A stretch of 64,000 bases of DNA from Linepithema humile (taxonomy: Eukaryota; Arthropoda; Insecta; Hymenoptera; Formicidae): NCBI RefSeq assembly GCF_040581485.1, contig NC_090130.1, positions 7,316,001 through 7,380,000 of the forward strand, read 5' to 3'. The notes beneath the pieces are model-generated. The model ran no database searches. It worked only from the letters and a program-made list of their open reading frames with translations, and was not told the DNA's origin. Shown piece by piece: positions 25,601 through 38,783 of the stretch. Each line of letters begins with the position of its first letter. The first letter of the stretch is position 1. The translations under genes were made by a program, and so were the position numbers.

Positions 25601-28600
25601 GGCGGTTCCCGGGCGGCGAGGGGGCGGACGAGCCCGGTGTAATTGCAAAATTGCATTAGCTTTGTGTTCTTCCGCCGTTCGCTCAGACGTAAGAGATACG
25701 CGTGTGTGGCGCGTTGCAACGGACGATTTATACGAATTCCCGCTTCTTTTTTTCCGTTCAACGTCCCCAATCCACCGCGTATGTTCCGCTAAGTGATGTC
25801 TTTTCGGAATAGCAACTACGTTCTTGTCGAGTTTAGCAAAGCATTACAAAAATCATTTATATTGAATTCATTTTTCGAATTGCAATTGTAACGCAAAACA
25901 AAAAAAAATATATTGTTTTGATTATTTCCAAAGATTTGGTGTTCGCGATAATCCGACAATAGTTTCTCCTTCTCTGTAACTTTCTTCTCACAATGTTGAT
26001 ACGTCCTTATCGCGGGAAGCATCGCGAATCCCTAATGCGATTCGATAGCATTTGCGAGAGCATCGAACGGGAGATTCGATGCGAACGAAGGATTTGAGGG
26101 GCGGATCGCGCGTAGCAGAGATGCAGAGAAAAGCTCGTCGTCTGCGAGTGTTATTTGCACGGTATCGAGCACAAGCTCCCACCCTTAAACCAGCTCGCCA
26201 TTTCCCCAACTCGTTTCGTTTCTCGGCGACAAATAAGCAACAGAACGAACGCGGCCCTATCTCGCGCCGGCAACGATTGTTTGAGAAACGCGCCAGATTC
26301 CTGATTCCGAGCTGCCTCTCGACTGAAATTTATCTTCTTCGGTCCCTACCGCCCAGACACCCTACTAGAATGTCGTTTCAAATTCGGATCGGATCTTTAT
26401 CTCCTCCCGTCGGGATACATTTTAATCGGAGTCGTAGAGCTTGCGCGACATCCACATTTGAATACTGAACATATTAATAACTTTGACATGACGAGACCCT
26501 AATTCCACCAATTAAAGGAAGAAAGTGTCAAAGACAATTAACGCGCCGTTATTAAATGACAACAGTTAACAAGTATTTCATATTTTAATAAATATTTAGG
26601 AAAACCGATTATTCTTACATTCATTCTTCATTACGTAAGAATTCTCGGATATAAATCGAATAAAAAACTAAAAAAATGTTAATTAAATGTATTGAAATAT
26701 AAATTTAAAAAATAATATAAGATGATTATATTTCTTATAACTGTATTTCTTTTCAGAATAATATATATTTAACGACACTCGAGTTTTCAATAAATATCTC
26801 GTTAAATACTGGAAAAAAAAATGTCTCGTTAAATGCTGATGTGGTCGGCTATATGCAGAACGTCTTCTTCACGAAGGAGACGCAAGCCTTGACACCGATA
26901 ATGCGTCCGTTTGTATTCATCCAGTTATCGACGCGAAGGGTGCCGGCGGGTAGAGACTTGACAAGGTATTGTAATACCGCAAGGTTTTATGGGAAACCTG
27001 GGGGCGTTGTCGAGCCTTGCGAGGGATGGAGGGCGAGCGGGGAGCAAAATTGAAAATGAGCATAAAAAGCATAAAAAGCGAGGCGCAGGGCAGATTGCCG
27101 TGGAACATTCTTCGGCAAAGGGGCAATTCATTTTCGTATGCTATATCAATTTCTTGCTTCGCCTCCTCACCTCCATCTCGACCATCTCCTCGTTCTCCTC
27201 GCCGACGTCCCTACGTTCGCAGCCACCAACCTCCGATCTATACGCGTTTCATCCCTTAAAACCGTTAACTCCGCCAGACATCAAGGGGAATGCGAATTAG
27301 CTTTGGTCGTCTTATCCGCGCCGATAAAAATGGCGATGAAAAAGACGGGCGTCCTGTCGTGCTCGCTGCCTCGCGGTTCTCTCCTCTTCCGCCCGTGCTC
27401 TCAATCGAGAGTTACGTTAATGGAAGTTATGCCTTAATCGATCCCTTCCGTCGTTTAAAAGTTTCACGTCCGAAATACGGTGCGCGCGGTGGGCGTAGTT
27501 AACGACGCTTTGCAAGTAACGACTTGCCGGGACGAAGGAATTAAGATTTACACGAGATAATTAAGGATTAAGTAGAACCCACTATGCGTTCGACGCGTTT
27601 TCGAGGGTGCGCCACGCGATACGTGCGTGGAATAAGTCGGACTTCTGGTTTGATAAATAGGTGAAACACAGCCTGAAGACGAATGCGACGTATACCAAGG
27701 TATGAGTTCTCTCCTGTCGCTTTGACGAACAAATATTTTTACATAACTTTCACAGTCTATGCGGATTCCAAAGTGCGATTTTTTAAATCGCAATCATGTA
27801 GTTATTAATAAAAGAAGGTATGAAAGCTTTTCTGCAAATCTTATATATGTCCTTTATTACACTCACGCATACGAAACCTTCGCACACACGTACATAGATT
27901 TTCCGAAGTGCGAAAGCAAAGGGTTGAAGGAAAGCCGGGCTGCGATCGATCATGCATTATAGACTGGAAGCTGACACCTGGTGATAGATCGTGGTAATTA
28001 AATAACTCGTTGCGATCAGACCGGGCTCGAGATTCGGCCGAAGTAGGAAGAAGAGGATGGAGGATCGATGGTGGTAGGGTCTACCAGCATGTGCGCATCG
28101 TCCCTGGACGGGATGTAATTGACAAGGCAATTGATAATCGCCGTCAGGTTGACAGTATCTCCGAAAATTAGCGTTACGCGAGCGTCAGGGCTCTCCCCCA
28201 AATTGGCGCACAAATTACCAAGACGATCGAGGATGCAAGATTTCGCCGGCGATCACACGACTCATTGGAAATATTATAATCTTGTATGGAAAATAAATTT
28301 TCTTTGTACCGATAAATCTGCGGATATGTGTAGTATTATGAAAAATTTTGGCAATTGAGAATAATTGTTAATTAATTATTGCAAGAATAATAATAGATTT
28401 GTATAAATTCGAAATTAAAGAGGCAAATCGCATGACGATAACTGCGTAAATTTTGGGGCGTGAGGCATAATTTATATCCTTATAGAGGGTCTAACGTATT
28501 ATTCAACTGATTGTAAGGCCAATGGTCAGTCGACCTTATCAGAAAATCGAGAGTGGAGGTCGGCGAGGTAGCTACGACCTAATTAATAATCGCGACTCGA

Positions 28601-31600
28601 CTTTACTCAACCTCGGGGCGACTCGACTCGTGGTCCAGCGGCGTTTAATTATTTCGACGTGAAATATGTATAGCGGGTGGTCTGCAGAAAGAGAGGGGTG
28701 GGGGTTGGTCGAAGCTGCGAAGCGACTGAGTAACCTTATTCGCCATTGTCGGGCGGAGAAACAGTTAAAGTAGGAAGGGTCTCGTTCGGTGGAAGCGGGA
28801 CACGAGACCGACCGGGCTGGCGAAAAAAAACACTGCCTTCTGTTTAATTTCATTTTTAACTTGAGGCTATATTTAATTAAGAAATATCACGAAACACGGC
28901 GCGTATATATAGACGAGATGGCGGACAAATGGGGTTAAAACCTACCACCCACCGACTCGTCGCAGCACAGAAGAACGACGGAGGCGGTTGCACCACAGGC
29001 CGAGTGTAAATTAAAAAAAGCCGCGGCCAATTTGTGCGGGACAATCTCACGCTTCGAGGGAAAGGAGAGAAAAAGGGCGTAGTGCGCGAGAAAGGTCAAA
29101 GAGAGACGGGCTGGAAAGAAAGTTGCTGCAACGAGGCAGAGAGAATAGGCTGCCACTTTCGACACGCTCGGGCATCGACGAATGTTGCGGAAATGCGTTG
29201 CTTCACGTGTACATTATCGGGCTAATTCGCATGTAACTTTAATTCGGTTCTTATCACTTTGAAGCAAGCTCACAGAACGGCCCCTGCATTCACGATACAT
29301 TTATTCGTCGGAGCGAAATATTCAAATAGATTTTTTTCTGCTTAATATCGCGTTGATAAGAAATAAAAATAAAAAGTGATCACCAATTATTTGTAACAGT
29401 CAATCGAATTCTTATCACAACAGCACGTAATATCAAAAGCACCGTTCTGTGTAAACTAAGAATTATATTCACCATTTAACAATTACAAATGTGCTTTGCC
29501 CGACAGAGTGTAAACCACCGAAAATACACTTTTCCTTCCACGATGCGCCAAACTCGTCTTCCGTTCCACCCTTTTTCACGCAAGAATGCGCGGATTTGGA
29601 TTTATCTCCGAAGTGGCCTCAGAGAACGAGGGTTGATTATGTTTATTCCTGTACGATGGCTAAGTACATTTTTGGTTCTTCTGATGTCTCGCGCATGATT
29701 GCAAATTGCTAGGTAACGGCGACCACGGCGTTTATCGAAGTAATTACCGACAAGCACAACGAGACTAACAACGCATTACACAGCTAGAGTTTGTAATTCG
29801 TGCTCGGTGGCGCGAAATCACCATGTTGGCTTTGACTTGAGCGAGTATAATTTCGTCTATTAACCATACGTCTTAATTATCGATATACCGTTGTATCGCA
29901 CGTGGCGCTGTCAAAGAATCATCCCGAGTTACGACAAGAAACCTAACCTAACCCAAACTAACATTTTGTATTTCCATTATTTTACGTTAATAGTCAAATG
30001 TGCGTATTATTAAAGCGAAAGTCATTATACGTCTCAATGAGCAAGAAAGACATTGGTGACTCGCGATTGCCCTCTCCGCAGTCGCGAAGTGCAGTAGAAC
30101 AGCCCGCGCAACGTTATTATATTTCGCGCTCTAGCATCGACCAAATCTTAATTATTTGCAATTTTACGGACGGCGAAACGTAATTATAATGCGAGCAAAG
30201 GACCACATCGCCGTAGGGTCGCGTGGTTGCTGGCGCAGTTACCTACCCCCTGACCTCCATCCGCCCGCCGGCCACCCTTTTCACTTCTCACTCTCACATC
30301 CTCTGGCATGCGTTTCCGCCTTTCTCTCTCGCCCCTGCCGTACTCCCTCTTACTCTCCTTGCTCTCTCCGTGCCTCTCTCACTCCTTCCTCAACAACCCT
30401 CCTCAGAACCGGCGGCGTACTCGCCGTGAGCATTTCATCAGAAGCGCCGTTGAGTTCCACAGACCACTTAACTCATAAATGAGGGATTATTTCATCGTGT
30501 AATCGCGTATGGACCAAAAAGCATTACAATTAACGCTAACCAACTGCGCGGCGACGCCATGCACCCGCGGCACCGCGACGTCAAATGGAAACACGCCGCT
30601 GGGTTGCCGCGGTACTGCTGCGCGTCGCGTGGCATGTTGCCTTTGGACATTATTTCGAATTTATTGCGATGAAAGCTTCGGTTACACAGCGCCGTGGTGC
30701 GCCCAGAATTTTGAAGACGACGCTTTGTTTATGCGATTAGCAACGAACTTCGTGATTCCCGCATGTATAGTTAATCATTGTTCCTGTAATCGCATGTATT
30801 TCATGCATTTCTACATTCAATTGTGACTCTTGATCTTTTGTGTTAAACTTCATAAGTACAAGTAATGTGCAATATTTGATTTCCGTTCCAATTCAAATAT
30901 TATACGAATATGTAACATTTATTATTACGAAAAATTAATTAATTTAAACGTCGCAATATTCTCTATGCAGTAAAATCTATTATTGAGACGATGAAAAATG
31001 TATGCGCGACAAATCTTGTTCGCATCAGACAAGAATTTAGGCACAGTTTGCCAATCATCGCGGTTCTTCAGTTCCGCCGAGAAACATTACACAGAGTTGG
31101 TGCAAAGCGAGGTAAATCGGGCGATCTAAATCAATCGTATGGCCGATTAGGCGCGTTTCCAAAGCAAGATGGCAGGAAGACGCGAGATTTATCGCTCCGC
31201 GCAGTCTTTGACGGCGGAAGCAGCGAGCCGACGATTCTCCACCTTCTTTCGCACGTGATCGATCCGCTCTTTTCCACCCTCGGAGCAATAATCCCGACTG
31301 GAGTTAATATATATCGCGAGACGGAAGGAGAGAGGGAAGTCAGGAAGGGAGTTGGGCGGCAGAAGGGGGAGGAGGCAGAGGAAGAAAGAGCCACGCCAAT
31401 ACATCACTCCGTCGGCCGTTCGGCGCGGCAGACCCGCCAAAATAGCAATTACCCCCGCAGAATCAAATGAAATAAAATTGCATTATCTGGCATGCCATGG
31501 CGCGATCAATCATACACCCTTTAGTCGGCCCTCGGCTGAGGCGGGCACCTTCTACCCCGTCTCACCCCGCCGCCCATCAGTCGGTCGTTCTTTCAGGATA

Positions 31601-31641
31601 CCTGTCTATATCTGTGTATGTAGTGCGTACATGTGTTACAG
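22641..31641. other. Intergenic or intronic, no gene seen
   Basis: GC-rich patches at 23470-23960 and 24560-24800 (GGC/GAC-rich), and several long pyrimidine-rich stretches such as 30240-30410. A consensus minus-strand donor (GCGGAG/GTGAGT at 22645/22644) lies just after an ATG-containing stretch, but no gene could be built on it. Confidence 0.5.
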
Positions 31642-32032
31642 ATCCCGATGCCCGGGCTTGAAGAAAGTGCCGACGAAGACGAAGAGGATTCCATTTGGCG
31701 CGACTTGCGCGATCGGTCATTGGCTGACGCGAGGAAAAGTCGCCCTTTGAATCCTTCCTCGAACGTTGCGGACGAACGGGATATATCGGTGAAATTAATT
31801 GTGTACGGTGCGTACTAATGTGCGCTCATCAAGTCCTGCACATTCTATTAATTCGGCGAGTAAATACATAATTTACTCAAAAAAATAATTCTTTTGATTA
31901 AGGCGCGTTAAAACGTTTAAACGCTTGACGTATGTATATAATATTCTCATTTCAGATATTAATGGCAACAATAATCTTGCAACATTAACTTTGATTTTCA
32001 TGCCTTATTTCCTCATTGACAGCGAAACATAA
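31642..32032 (+). CDS. Candidate terminal two exons of a plus-strand gene
   Basis: Exon A starts at 31642 after CATGTGTTACAG and is open in phase 0. It is acidic (EESADEDEEDSIWRD) and then polar. It could end at 31807 (TACG/GTGCGT, a weak donor), leaving one spare base. Exon B starts at 31956 after a good acceptor (ATTCTCATTTCAG), takes two bases to complete the codon, and runs 24 codons to TAA at 32030-32032, ending MPYFLIDSET. The intron is 148 nt. An alternative donor at 31788 (TCG/GTGAAA) would make a 49-codon phase 0-0 internal exon. The upstream exon is not identified. The product is not recognised. Confidence 0.3.
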
Positions 32033-32840
32033 ATTTGACGGTCCCCATTCCTTTTCTTCCTTCTGAAACGCTCCGAGAGGCACACGGAGGCGCACACAAG
32101 CGAGGCTTTTATACCGAGCAACGCGATAAGTTGGTACCGCCTCGGAACAGTGGCATGATTATTACTATTGCTATTATTGTTGCGGTTACATCGACCGCGA
32201 TCACTCAAACTCGTTAAAACTTTCGGCATTAGTACCGACTTCGGCCTGCATTCCACCCTCCTTCGTGCACTTTCCACCCATGACTGCCTTCGCCCACCTT
32301 CCTCGGGTAGCACCCCCCGCCGTCGCACCGCACACATATATCGGTATGACGCCGCTTCGCGCGTATATCGTCACTCAACGAGAGCTTCTTCCGCGATCTC
32401 GCGTCCTGTGGAATTAAGAGTGCAGCTAAATCATCGCATAGTTTCGCACATAAAAATACAGCGCTCTCCTCGCGAGAGCTTCTCGCTCGATGTAAAGTGA
32501 TTAATACATCATACATCAACATTTGACCGCAAAGATAACTGAAATTTAATGGTCAAAGATAATTTAAAAATAACAACGATATAAAGGATTTGAATAAACA
32601 ATACCGGGGAATATTTTTTCGAGAGATTCGAGTGAAATTATAAATTAGTTAAAATCAATATTTGTGATTTTTTTTCTATATTATGAGAAAATTATTGGTA
32701 ATCCCGCTCGTTCGCTCCTGCCGGCGGCATTCGCCAGTTCGCGTTATCGTATTATTCGATTGCCGTGTAACCATCGCGTTCTTCTCAGAAATTCCACCTG
32801 GATTCAGCGCCACCATAATTCCAGGCTGCAGCACAGATAT

Positions 32841-32858
32841 ATTGGACGTACGTCCAAT
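32841..32858. repeat. Perfect 18-bp palindrome
   Basis: ATTGGACGTACGTCCAAT reads the same on both strands. It is embedded in balanced, non-repetitive sequence. Confidence 0.95.
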
Positions 32859-33350
32859 TCTTTTTCACTTCCTCTCGAAAAACGGCGCTCGTAAACACCA
32901 CGAAGGCCGCGACGGCATGAAGTATGAGCCTGGCGTGCGGACGTTAGAAAGTATCTAGGAATACAGAATTAATCGCCTCTTTCTGTTCCATACAGCGCGC
33001 TCGTATATGCATAATACGCACACGGCGTTACCACCGTGGAGATATCCGCAGGTGGAGTGGAAGCCGCCGGAGAAAGGAACGGCGATATAAAAATAGATAT
33101 AAGCCGGGGAGGGGGAGTGAAAAAAGGGGGAGCAGTGGTGGCTCAAACAAAAAGACGGAAAGTGCAGCGGCGAAAGATAGAGAAGGACGAAGAGGGACGG
33201 GGGGGGGGGAGCTGGCGGCAGGAAAGGGTGAGTGGTAAAAGGGAGAAGGCGCGGAATGTATGGAGATTCGGAGTCATGCGATTCAACTATAAAACTCGGC
33301 GAGTTTTGCAGCTGGCGAGGCGTCGTACCCCTCACCCTCGCTCTTCCTTC

Positions 33351-33386
33351 CCTCCCCCCCTCCCCCCCCCGTCGGCACCACCCCCC
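33351..33386. repeat. Poly-C tract in a CpG-rich island
   Basis: Runs of 7 and 9 C. A 9-10 nt poly-G run lies 150 nt upstream at about 33200, so the island has complementary homopolymers that can pair or form triplex/G-quadruplex structures. Confidence 0.9.
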
Positions 33387-33680
33387 GTTCCCGTTCCTTT
33401 CCGCCGTTCCGCGGTTATTTACGGTTTGATTCGCCTTATCTTCCCAGCTAGCCCCAACTCCACAGTCCTTTCTCCCGTGTTCCTCGCCTCGGCCCGTACC
33501 CCGAAAAGCTACCTCACCCCTCTCCTCCCGCGGAAGATAATCGAACCACGCGGCCACGGACCCCCGCATCACACTTGTTGTTAGTGGTGGTCGCCGTTTC
33601 CGACGACGGTGAGCTCGATATTTTAGCAATCCGACTCGCGAAATTCGCCGAGGCCCTTCCACCCTTTGCAGCGCGAGATT

Positions 33681-34005
33681 ATGAATTTCCGAGGAACACC
33701 CGAGCCCGAGTAAGTTATTAATTTTATACTTAAGTAATTAATTTCCCCCTCTTCGTAAGAATATTTTGACGAACTTTCATCATTGAAATTCGGATAACAC
33801 AATGATGTGCGTATAATGCCACCAATTATGAAATATCTTTCAATTTAATACCATGTCATAGAGATTTGAGAAAATGACCTTGGTGCTAACCATCTGTAAC
33901 TTTAACGTACAATTTTACAGCTCGTTGGTGCTCAAACAACGAATGCAAATTCCAAGCCAATTAACGAAGGCTTTTCGTCGATTTAGAATCGAAACACCAG
34001 TGTAA
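33681..34005 (+). CDS. Candidate two-exon small protein (37 aa)
   Basis: Exon 1 carries ATG at 33681 and ends at 33709 with a strong donor (CCCGA/GTAAGT). Exon 2 follows a strong acceptor (GTACAATTTTACAG) and runs 33921-34005. The intron would be 211 nt. Two bases are left by exon 1 and one is taken from exon 2, so the frame continues for 27 more codons to TAA. Exon 1 encodes MNFRGTPEP; exon 2 includes LKQRMQIPSQLTKAFRRFR, which is basic. The upstream region 33.0-33.68 kb is a CpG-rich island and could be the promoter. An alternative is that 33681 is the first coding exon of a longer gene spliced to a distant acceptor. The frame is also open upstream to a TAG at 33624. Confidence 0.33.
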
Positions 34006-37000
34006 TTCGCCAAACCGTTCATATTCCGAGCCGTACACTGGATTACATCTCCAAAGCAAATACTTGCGCCTCGTTAAGGTAACAATATTCAAACAGAATC
34101 TGCCTTAACTGTTGCACAGCTTGTTTTGGTTTGGTCCTTCGACTTATCCATCCTGCATTATTCTCCTCATGGCTACCGAGAAAATGGGAATATCGAGAGT
34201 TGCTCAACTTCTCATTGCATTAATCCTCCCAGAAGAAAGAAGTAAGAAATTTAAGATCCAGTAAAATGTGCACTAAAATTAAATAACTTAGTTAATTTAA
34301 CCACTTAAAATGACCATTAAAATTTTTTATTACAATGTATTGCAATGTGCGATATTTCGGCTAATTTGCATTTTATGTAATAAATTTTACGTTAAACTAC
34401 TTTTTCTTACGATTGCATTAATGAGAATATCGTGTTGCAACCAGTATTGTGTATTGAAATTTGTCCTATTTATTTCGAAAAATATAATGATTTTGTCGAA
34501 TGCAAAGTGCAATGTTAAAAATATATAAAAATAATATTTCGCGTATTTTGTTGCGTATTTGCAGCATCAAAAATATTTCAAACTTACTAAAATAATCGCT
34601 TTCACGACTACAGCTGCAACACGTAATTTCGTCTTACGATAAAATTGAGTTTCGAACGTGCTCGCACAATAACACGCTACACTAATGAACGTCACGTGTG
34701 AATAGACCAGTATGTATGCATTCAATTACACCAAGTACATACGGATATATCCGTAGAAGGACTCGCGGTATCTTAGGAATTCTGCCAAGCATTGAGCTTA
34801 CAAGCGGATACGGTCGTTTGTGCCGGTCTCCTATCCGTCTGTTTATCGTCTATTCCGACATTTGGACAAGCGAAGTCCCTCTCTCTGTCTGACCGCGAGC
34901 AGCAAGAGTCGTCGTCCGGCGATCTCAAAGACCCTTAGTGCCGTTTCTCGGCCGGTGTCCTCCTACGACCGGTGAAATGCTCCTTGAGGATCAAGGGAAG
35001 GAAGGTCGACGTCTCAATGGACCGGACAAATCACACGAAGCATTTATCCGGCGTACGTATTTTGATTAGCTCAGTGGCAAACGGCTTTGACGTATTATTT
35101 CAACGTGATACACGTGGTCATCAATGTGAATATTACCGCGCTAAATAATTAGCTGACATTGAAATGTTGCGTATAAGCGATACAACTATTCATCGAATAA
35201 TTTTATTCGGACCGTCGCGTTTCTCACTTTTCCGAATGTAAAACGCTTGAAATTCCGATTATCCGAGAACTAAACCCGACCGGAAATTTCCTCGCAATTA
35301 ATATTCGCTAATTTATTCCGACGATACATCAAAGCGGCCATTACAATCGCCCACGACCCGCTCGTTGACTCGTTATAAGACTTCCACCCTTATCCCGCTC
35401 AAGATCCACGGCTTATCGATATTCGGGATCGTCTGGCGTCTAAGAACAAGATTTTCATGGGACTCGGTGGAAGTGAGCGTCGAGCTTTGGCCGTCGTCGC
35501 GTCAAAGACGAGGATAGAAACTGAATGAGCGTGTAAGAGCGGCTGAGCGGAAGAGGGACAGCGCGATGCAGAGCTGCCGGGTACAAATGCTTTCGCTATC
35601 AGTTGGGTCTGGCAGCGAATCCTGCCTATCCATCCATACCACAATGCGGAGATATTAATTATGAGATATTACGATAAGAGCCGAACAATACGCCCGTATT
35701 GAATGAGCGATCCTCCTTCTGCAGTGCCACGCGCGGAGAAACGTGTCTTACACCCAGCCTGGTGGCTGCGGAATCTGCACCTAACGCACCTACCGATACA
35801 CACGCGTGCACGTGCGTGTGACTGACGAGTTTCGACATGAGTGCGCGTAAGACGTCTGTTTACTGATTTCATAACATCCCCTGAATCAGACGTTGCTCCT
35901 GCATTGTGCCGCCGACAGACATCTCTCACTGATGACGGCTGCACGTCGCCTCATTAGTTGTCGCTTCGATATATCTTTCGAGTAATTATATCGAAGTATA
36001 TTCGTGTGACTTGTTGTAACTAACAGAGAGAAGAAAATGCAACAATAATAGCGAATAGAGGACTAATATTTCAAATTTTATTTTTTTAGATATTTGAGGA
36101 GTGACAAATCGCACAATCAAACTCAGACAGAGCTTTTTCATCGCGGCATTCTTTTTTATCATAACGTTATTGTAGTAAAATTAGACGTTAGCGAGAAAAG
36201 ACACATGTCATCCGCGGTTCGACAGCCTAGTCGATATCTCTTGAAAGTTAATATCGCCTTCAAAGGCAAGTTCGAGGCTTACCTTTACGATAGGCGGCGC
36301 GAATACTTGCCCGAACGACGAAGTGGATCGATAAGCTCACCCGTGGTAAAGGGTTCGTGATTACGCGGGGGTTTTGGATAAGGACCGTACTTTGGGTTCC
36401 TTTTACGAGCTCTCGTACCGCGGATTTACGACTTATCGCGTGGCGCGAAACGCCCGCGATCATCCGTGTGACGCCTCTTTAAGACTCGAGATTCCTCGAG
36501 TACGATGCTGTTCGCAGTTGTGCGAACGCTAAATCGTCGGCAACTTCTAATCACTATCCCATCAATGTCCCAGGTAGATCTTTTATAATTACTTTCCGAC
36601 TTCCCGACGTATAATTAAATTTTATCGTCATATTTATCTTAACGTCGACGGGGTGCAAAATAAGCAGCGCCAAGGCGAGAAGAAAAATGCAAATCAACGT
36701 CTGCGACAAAGCTCCGTCAACGAAACGTTTGCCTTCGCGTAGAAATACGCACGAGTCAAAGCTTGTTCAACACTGTTGTTCGCAGCCACGTCCATCGAAG
36801 TATTCGAACTTACGAGAGTGCTTTCGAGACATTGCTTCGCGGAATATGACTTGGAGTACAGATTCTGATGGGACGACTGGGAACGGCGGGTGGGGTGAGG
36901 AGGAAAAGCCGGTCTCCCTCAAGATGGCGCCGCTCGCGAAACTTTATTAGATATTTTCTTCAATAGGATAGAAATGCAAATAACAGTTGTCAAGTAACTT

Positions 37001-38030
37001 CCTCCGAGAGAGTGGGAGAAATAGTGCGAGGGCGCGGGACGGAGAACGAACACGGGGAAGAAGATTGAGAGGAAGTGAGCGAAGGAAGACGCTGTCGGAG
37101 TACCAATATTGAGCCGTGGTAAAAGTCCAAGTCTCTCTCCCTTTCCTGCTCTCCCTCTCCCTTCCCCCCCATTCGCTATCCGTCGTCTTTTCTACCGCTC
37201 CCGCCGCTCCTCCGACCTTCGTTCCCTCGTCAGTGAATATTGTAGAATATTGCATTTCAAGATTTCCTCCTGGGATACAGTCAGACGCATTAACCCTTTG
37301 GCAAACGAGGAGAAATTTACGAGCGAACGGGTCTTAAGGAGTCTGCGAGAGCTACGACGACGACTTTCGATCCGACAACGAACTGCAGGTCATTCGCGTT
37401 CATTTCCTTCAGATTAACATTAACGTTCCGCCCCGAAGTAATCAATAGCTGCCTCTTGCAGAACTCCGTCGACGATAAATATATTATTCTGGATACATTT
37501 TCCCGAAATGTAAATAATACAAATCTGCGTATGCTTAAAAAATTGCAAGAACTAACGTTTCTTGTGACAATAAATAATGTGTAACTCATGATGAAATTTG
37601 AAAAAAAGAAATTCGAGACTTATTTCAATAATTATAATATTCTGTAAAATTGTTTCAGCGACATCGTTAAAGATGTACGCCGGATACTGCAGATTGAGAG
37701 AAAATTTCCTCCTCATCGTTCAGAGTTTAAATTGATTGATTGGCTAACTACGCGACGGCAGCTATAAAGTGTAAAATTATTAATACAGACCGCTCCGTTA
37801 TAAGACAGTCGGGACTAAATGAACATCCGCCGATACAATTGGCAATCCGATCATCATCGCTATTTCTGTCTCTGATTCAATCATGTTGAGTCATGAGAGG
37901 AATATAACCGAAAGTAATTTTTCCACAATAAGTCGCTCGTCCTACGTTCATTAATCTTTCAGATGGCAACGCACACCGTGAAGGCTCCGTCGCCGAGTCG
38001 CAACTAATTAACGTTAATTTTTTATATTAG
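34006..38030. other. Intergenic or intronic, no gene seen
   Basis: AT-rich at 34230-34680, balanced afterwards. Immediately after an acceptor at 37658 two frames are open for 24 and 35 codons, which is not significant alone. Confidence 0.5.
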
Positions 38031-38122
38031 GGCGCATTCAGGGCCCTGTAATGCGACCGCAAAGTATTTTCGGAGAGTCCTACCTAAATTATTCCAGGTC
38101 GCTTGACGGACGATTTACTCCG
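38031..38122 (+). CDS. Candidate 92-nt internal coding exon
   Basis: The acceptor is TTAATTTTTTATATTAG ending at 38030, with CTAATTA as a possible branch site. The donor is CCG/GTAAGT at 38123. Two frames hit stops. The third has two leading bases and then 30 stop-free codons, beginning RIQGPVMRPQ and ending SLDGRFTP, in phase 0 at the donor. The product is polar and proline/arginine-containing, with no motif I can name. The previous exon must end with one spare base. The 33681-33709 exon leaves two, so it does not join here directly. Confidence 0.4.
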
Positions 38123-38743
38123 GTAAGTATTTTGCAAAATCTGCATTTTTATTCTAATTTATGTCTCTCGAAACGAGGCTAACTGAGTAAATAAAAGCAG
38201 CCGAGATATGATGGCGAAAGGGGGACAGGGCAGCTACACGACCAGAAACTTTGCTCGATGTGCGTCCATATTTTTGCATCGCGGCGCGCTCGCCGCCGCT
38301 GCGTTTCTCGTGGATTTTATAATTAATTATCCTAATGCATTCGATTCGAGAATCATGCCTCTCGCCCCCTCCCTAACTTTTCCTCGGTTTCTCTCGGTAA
38401 ACCTGGCCGAACGTGAGAGAATGTTTTCTCGCTTTTTCTCTGTTCGTAAGAGTAACATTACGTTAATGATAATTTTCATCTCGCGCAGGCACACAATTAA
38501 TTATACGAAGAGCGAATATGTAATATGACTGTTTTAAGGCGACTTGCACTCATATGATTAGTATATGCAGCATCAAGAAAGAATAGCGCGGATAACGCCA
38601 GCGTAATTAGTTAATTTCTTTATTAATACAATAACACACTAAAAAAACAAACAGCCATTAAAATAAATTTTCTCTTTAATAATTTTTTATTGCACGTATA
38701 ATAACAGAAGCTATTGTTAAAAGAAAGCAAAAAGTGTACGTGT

Positions 38744-38748
<5 letters not shown>

Positions 38749-38780
<32 letters not shown>
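38749..38780. repeat. (AG)n microsatellite
   Basis: Perfect AG dinucleotide tract of 32 nt in AT-rich sequence. Confidence 0.97.

Positions 38781-38783
<3 letters not shown>

Noticed and set aside
25127..25648. 173-codon minus-strand ORF
   Set aside because: No family resemblance and a shadow ORF on the opposite strand; GC-rich sequence explains the length.
29942..29962. Two CCTAA units, resembling insect telomeric TTAGG
   Set aside because: Only two exact units followed by degenerate sequence; not a telomeric array.
32955..33662. 235-codon minus-strand ORF
   Set aside because: It runs through poly-C/poly-G and purine-rich DNA, with heavy Pro/Arg/Gly bias. Overlapping long frames exist on the other strand, and no domain is visible.
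37659..37767. Frames of 24 and 35 codons after TGTTTCAG
   Set aside because: Two competing frames are open and lengths are not significant; no donor or partner exon was found.
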